A stretch of DNA of 35,043 nt, taken from assembly GCA_903885855.1 (NCBI GenBank), contig CAISKG010000486.1, positions 1 to 35,043 on the forward strand. The letters are read 5' to 3'. Under the pieces are notes generated by a model. The model saw only the letters and a list, made by a program, of their open reading frames with translations. It did not search any database and was not told the origin of the DNA. Shown here piece by piece: positions 31,313 to 35,043 of the stretch (the first letter of the stretch is position 1; each line of letters opens with the position of its first letter). This DNA comes from an uncultured Planctomycetaceae bacterium (GTDB lineage: Bacteria; Planctomycetota; Planctomycetia; Pirellulales; UBA1268). The translations under genes and the position numbers were made by a program.

Positions 31313-32665
31313 GTGGGAACCGGCACCACCCTCGTGTTCGGCGAACGTTCCGACATCGGACGGCGCCGCTCCAGCAATCAGGACTCGTTGGCGGTCGCGC
31401 CACCGGCGAGCCCCCAGCAGTACCGCACCCGCGGCTGGCTGTTCCTCGTCGCCGACGGGATGGGGGCCCACGTGGCGGGCGAACGTGCCAGCCGGATCGC
31501 CGCCGAACAGGTGCCGCTGATCTACGAGAAGAACGCCTCCCGCTCCCCCCCGCTGGCCCTCAAGCGGGGCCTGGAGCAGGCCAACACCGAGATCCACACG
31601 CGCGGCCGCCAGCAGCCGGAATACCTCGGCATGGGAACGACGTGCACCACGCTCGCGATCCTCCCCCGCGGGGCGCTGGTGTGCCACGTGGGCGACAGCC
31701 GTGCCTACCGGCTGCGCGGCAACCGCCTCGAGCAGCTCACGCGCGACCACTCCGCCGTGTGGGAGCTCGAGGCCCAGGGGGGGCTGTCGCGCGAGCAGGC
31801 CGAGCGGGTGGTGGGCAAGAACGTCATCACCCGTTCCATGGGCCCCCATGCGAGCGTCGACGTCGACGTCGAGGGGCCGATCGGCGTGGAGGCCGGCGAC
31901 ACCTTCCTGCTGTGCAGCGACGGGCTCTCCGGGCAGGTGGCCGACGAGGAGATCGGCCTGTTCATGCGGGAGCTTCCGCCCCGCGACGCCTGTGCGGCGC
32001 TCGTCGGCCTGACGCTCGTGCGCGGCGCCCCTGACAACGTCTCGGTGATCGTCGCCCGCACCGGCGCCGAGGAGACGTCGGCCAGCACGGCGGGGGAGCC
32101 CCCGTGGCAGATCGACGACGACGGCGCCCCCGCCGCGGGCCCGACGGCCCCTCCCTGGCGGCTGCTGGGGATCGCGGCGGCGAGCCTGCTGGTGGCGCTC
32201 GTGCTCAGCCCGTGGGGCGACCTGGTGCGCAGCCTGCCCGATGCGGCCCGCGCGGTGTGCGTCGTGGGCAGTGCGGTGGCACTCCTGGTGATGCTCGCCA
32301 CGGTCGTGATGGCGATGGTGGCGTTCACCGTGCCCGGCGGCGGCGGGCGGGCCCTGGCGGCCGGCCACCGCCTCGGCCAGAGCCCCTACCGCACCTACGA
32401 TTGCACGCCGCGCGCGAGCCTGCTCGAGGGCGTGGTGGCCAGCGCCGAGCAGGCGGCCGACGGCCTCTCCCCGCCGGAGGCCGAGCGGATGCTCGCGGCG
32501 ACGGCCCTGGCCCGCAAATACGCGGCGGCGGGGAGCTTCCACGAGGCCACCGTGCGCGTGGCCGAGGCGATCGCCGTCTACGCGCGCTCGGTCGACGAGG
32601 CGCGCAGCGGCGAGACGATCCGCATGCAGGCCCCCCGCCCCGAATCCCACCCGGACGCCCGCTGA
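31313..32665 (+). CDS. PP2C-family serine/threonine phosphatase with C-terminal TM segments, ~450 aa
   Basis: RSDIGRRRSSNQDS, FLVADGMGAHVAGERAS, VCHVGDSRAYRLR, TFLLCSDGLSGQV, GAPDNVSVIV, then two hydrophobic stretches. No ATG near the domain start; GTG 31313 is a guess. Confidence 0.85.
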   Translation: MGTGTTLVFGERSDIGRRRSSNQDSLAVAPPASPQQYRTRGWLFLVADGMGAHVAGERASRIAAEQVPLIYEKNASRSPPLALKRGLEQANTEIHTRGRQQPEYLGMGTTCTTLAILPRGALVCHVGDSRAYRLRGNRLEQLTRDHSAVWELEAQGGLSREQAERVVGKNVITRSMGPHASVDVDVEGPIGVEAGDTFLLCSDGLSGQVADEEIGLFMRELPPRDACAALVGLTLVRGAPDNVSVIVARTGAEETSASTAGEPPWQIDDDGAPAAGPTAPPWRLLGIAAASLLVALVLSPWGDLVRSLPDAARAVCVVGSAVALLVMLATVVMAMVAFTVPGGGGRALAAGHRLGQSPYRTYDCTPRASLLEGVVASAEQAADGLSPPEAERMLAATALARKYAAAGSFHEATVRVAEAIAVYARSVDEARSGETIRMQAPRPESHPDAR

Positions 32666-32678
32666 CCGGCGGACGACG

Positions 32679-33860
32679 ATGAAGATCCTCTCCCGCTACG
32701 TGCTGGTGGAGCTGCTCCAGGTGTTCCTGGTGGCCCTCTCCGCGCTCACGCTGTTCATGCTGGTGGTGGGGCTGGTGAAGGAGGCGCAGCAGCAGGGCCT
32801 GGGCCTCGTGCAGATCGCCCGGCTGGTCCCCTACGTGCTCCCGGAGGCGATGCGCTTCGCCGTCCCGGGCACCATGCTCTTCGCCGTGGCGAGCGTCTTC
32901 GGGCGGATGTCCGCCACCAACGAGATCACCGCCCTCAAGGCGGCCGGCGTCTCGCCCATGGCGGCGATGTGGCCCGCCTTCGCGCTGGCCGTCGCGGTGA
33001 GCCTGGTTTCGGTCTGGCTCAACGACGTGGCCGTGTCGTGGGGGCGCGACGGCGTGCGGCGCGTGGTCGTCTCGAGCGTCGAGGAGATCATCTACGGCCG
33101 CCTCCGGCAGCACCGCTCCTACAGCGCGCCGCACATCTCCATCAACGTCAAGCACGTCGAGGGGCGGACGCTCGTGCGCCCGACCCTCTCCTACCAGCCG
33201 GAGACGGGCGACGCCGTCACGGTGTCGGCGGCCTCGGCGGAGATGCGGGCCGACCCGTCGAAGGGGATCCTGGCGGTCACCTGCCGCGACGGCACCCTGC
33301 AGGTCGGCGACGTCAAGGCGGTGTTCCCCGACGAGATCACGCGCGAGATCGAGCTCGACACCCTGAGCCGCAAGGGCGCGGCGTCGACGAGCCCCTCGGA
33401 GATCGCGATGGCCGACTTCCCGGCCGCGGTCGCCGAGCAGCACCGCCGCATCCGCCAGTGCGAGGAGATCGCCGCCGCGAAGATCGCGCTGGCGACGCTC
33501 TCCGGCCGGCTCGACCTCACCGTGCCGGCGTACGTGGAGCCGGAGCGCGAGGCGGTGCGCCTCGAGACCGCGCGCCTCCACCGCATCGAGATGGAGCCCT
33601 GGCGCCGCTGGGCCAACGGCTTCAGCTGCCTGTGCTTCGTGCTCGTCGGCGCCCCGATGGCGATCCGGATGCGCAACGCCGACTTCCTCACCAGCTTCTT
33701 CATGTGCTTCCTCCCGATCCTCGTCGTCTACTACCCCGTCTTCATGGCGGGGGTGTCGCAGGCGAAGTCGGGCAGCGTCCCGCCGGTGGCGGTGTGGACC
33801 GGCAACGTGCTGGTCACGCTGTGGGGGATGTGGTTGATGCGTCGCGTGATCCGCACCTGA
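32679..33860 (+). CDS. LptF/LptG (YjgP/YjgQ) family permease, 393 aa
   Basis: [29 protein letters not shown]...[31 protein letters not shown]; periplasmic domain; C-terminal TM helices. Confidence 0.88.
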   Translation: MKILSRYVLVELLQVFLVALSALTLFMLVVGLVKEAQQQGLGLVQIARLVPYVLPEAMRFAVPGTMLFAVASVFGRMSATNEITALKAAGVSPMAAMWPAFALAVAVSLVSVWLNDVAVSWGRDGVRRVVVSSVEEIIYGRLRQHRSYSAPHISINVKHVEGRTLVRPTLSYQPETGDAVTVSAASAEMRADPSKGILAVTCRDGTLQVGDVKAVFPDEITREIELDTLSRKGAASTSPSEIAMADFPAAVAEQHRRIRQCEEIAAAKIALATLSGRLDLTVPAYVEPEREAVRLETARLHRIEMEPWRRWANGFSCLCFVLVGAPMAIRMRNADFLTSFFMCFLPILVVYYPVFMAGVSQAKSGSVPPVAVWTGNVLVTLWGMWLMRRVIRT

Positions 33861-33919
33861 CACGCACGGCCCGACGCCCCGGCGGGGGCGCGGGCCTCCC
33901 GCCGCGCCGGAGTGTCCCC

Positions 33920-34921
33920 ATGCCCCGCCCCGTGACGCTCTTCACCGGCCAATGGGCCGACCTGCCCCTGGCCGACGTGGCGCGCCGGGCGCGCGGCTTC
34001 GGCTACCAGGGCCTCGAGTTGGCCTGCTGGGGCGACCACTTCGACGTCGGCCGGGCCCTCGACGAGCCGGGCTACTGCACCCAGAAGCGCGACGAACTGG
34101 AGCGCCACGACCTGGCCGTCCACGCCATCTCCACGCACCTCGTCGGTCAGGCGGTGTGCGACCGCGTGGACGAGCGCCACCGCGCCATCCTCCCGGCCCA
34201 TGTCTGGGGCGACGGCGATCCCGCCGGGGTCAACCGTCGCGCGGCGGAGGAGGTGGCGCGCACGGCGCGGGCGGCGAAGAAGCTCGGCGTGGGGGTCGTC
34301 AACGGCTTCACCGGCTCCCCGATCTGGCACCTCCTCTATTCCTTCCCGCCGGTGCCGAAGGAGACGATCGACGCCGGGTTCGCCACCTTCGCGGCACGCT
34401 GGAATCCGATCCTCGACGTCTTCGCGGAGTGCGGCGTGCGTTTCGCGCTCGAGGTCCACCCCGCGGAGATCGCCTTCGACCTGGTGACCGCCGAGCGCGC
34501 CCTCGAGGCGCTCGGCCGGCGCGAGGAGTTCGGATTCAATTTCGACCCCAGCCATCTGCACTGGCAGGGGGTCGATCCGGTGCAGTTCATCCGCGCTTTC
34601 CCCGAGCGGATCTACCACGTGCACATCAAGGACGCCGCCACGACCCTCGACGGCCGCAGCGGGATCCTCGGCAGCCACCTCCCCTTCGGCGATCCGCGCC
34701 GGGGATGGGACTTCCGTTCACCGGGCCGGGGGGCGATCGACTTCGAGGCCATCGTCCGCGCGCTCAACCAGATCGGCTACCGCGGGCCGCTGTCGGTGGA
34801 ATGGGAGGATCCGGGGATGGACCGCGAGCAGGGCGCGGCCGAGGCCTGCCAGTTCGTCAAACACCTCGACTTCGCCCCGCCGGGCCGGGCCTTCGACGCG
34901 GCGTTCGCGGAGGAGTCGTGA
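33920..34921 (+). CDS. Sugar phosphate isomerase/epimerase (xylose isomerase-like TIM barrel), 333 aa
   Basis: [13 protein letters not shown]..., [48 protein letters not shown]. Confidence 0.9.
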   Translation: MPRPVTLFTGQWADLPLADVARRARGFGYQGLELACWGDHFDVGRALDEPGYCTQKRDELERHDLAVHAISTHLVGQAVCDRVDERHRAILPAHVWGDGDPAGVNRRAAEEVARTARAAKKLGVGVVNGFTGSPIWHLLYSFPPVPKETIDAGFATFAARWNPILDVFAECGVRFALEVHPAEIAFDLVTAERALEALGRREEFGFNFDPSHLHWQGVDPVQFIRAFPERIYHVHIKDAATTLDGRSGILGSHLPFGDPRRGWDFRSPGRGAIDFEAIVRALNQIGYRGPLSVEWEDPGMDREQGAAEACQFVKHLDFAPPGRAFDAAFAEES

Positions 34922-35043
34922 TGCGGGGCTCCCGCCGAGGATCGCCGTGCCGGCGGATCCTGCCCCTGGCGGCGGCGGCGGTGCTGTCGCTGTCGGTCGG
35001 GCCGGCGGCCGCCGACGACCCGCCGCGCCGGCCGCGCGTCACC
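34921..35043 (+). CDS. N-terminus of a secreted protein (probable signal peptide), truncated by window end
   Basis: [41 protein letters not shown]...; ATG overlaps the preceding TGA (TGATG). Confidence 0.6.
   Translation, partial: MRGSRRGSPCRRILPLAAAAVLSLSVGPAAADDPPRRPRVT

Overview
High-GC bacterial chromosome window. The protein content (DUF1080/3-keto-disaccharide hydrolase, PVC-type CxxCH cytochrome fused to ThuA-like, PEGA lipoprotein) suggests a planctomycete; this is inference. I support about 25 protein-coding genes. They include: a collagen-like (Gly-X-Y) protein truncated at the left edge and absent from the ORF track; a PAP2-like membrane/secreted protein; RecQ; a complete livK-H-M-G-F branched-chain amino-acid-type ABC transporter operon (minus strand); RlmKL; an SGNH hydrolase-DUF1080 fusion; a PfkB/1-phosphofructokinase-type kinase; a 1381-aa LamG-like/cytochrome c/ThuA-like protein; an acyltransferase-3 family membrane protein; CarB; an AhpD-like/secreted zincin/AAA+ ATPase overlapping cluster; a phenylacetate-CoA-ligase-like/DUF971/epimerase/cupin operon; a PEGA lipoprotein; a membrane PP2C phosphatase; an LptF/LptG permease; a sugar phosphate isomerase/epimerase; and the N-terminus of a secreted protein. 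No tRNA, rRNA, CRISPR array or transposase was recognised. The most unusual observations are: (1) the LivG ATPase is interrupted between its Walker A half and its Q-loop by about 180 aa carrying a predicted two-helix transmembrane hairpin with a ~125-aa loop; (2) a ~28-nt element repeated directly downstream of two plus-strand stop codons; (3) back-to-back strong hairpins in the Pro/Ala linker of RlmKL; (4) two overlapping gene clusters of unclear function. Most very long ORFs in the track are antisense artefacts of high GC.
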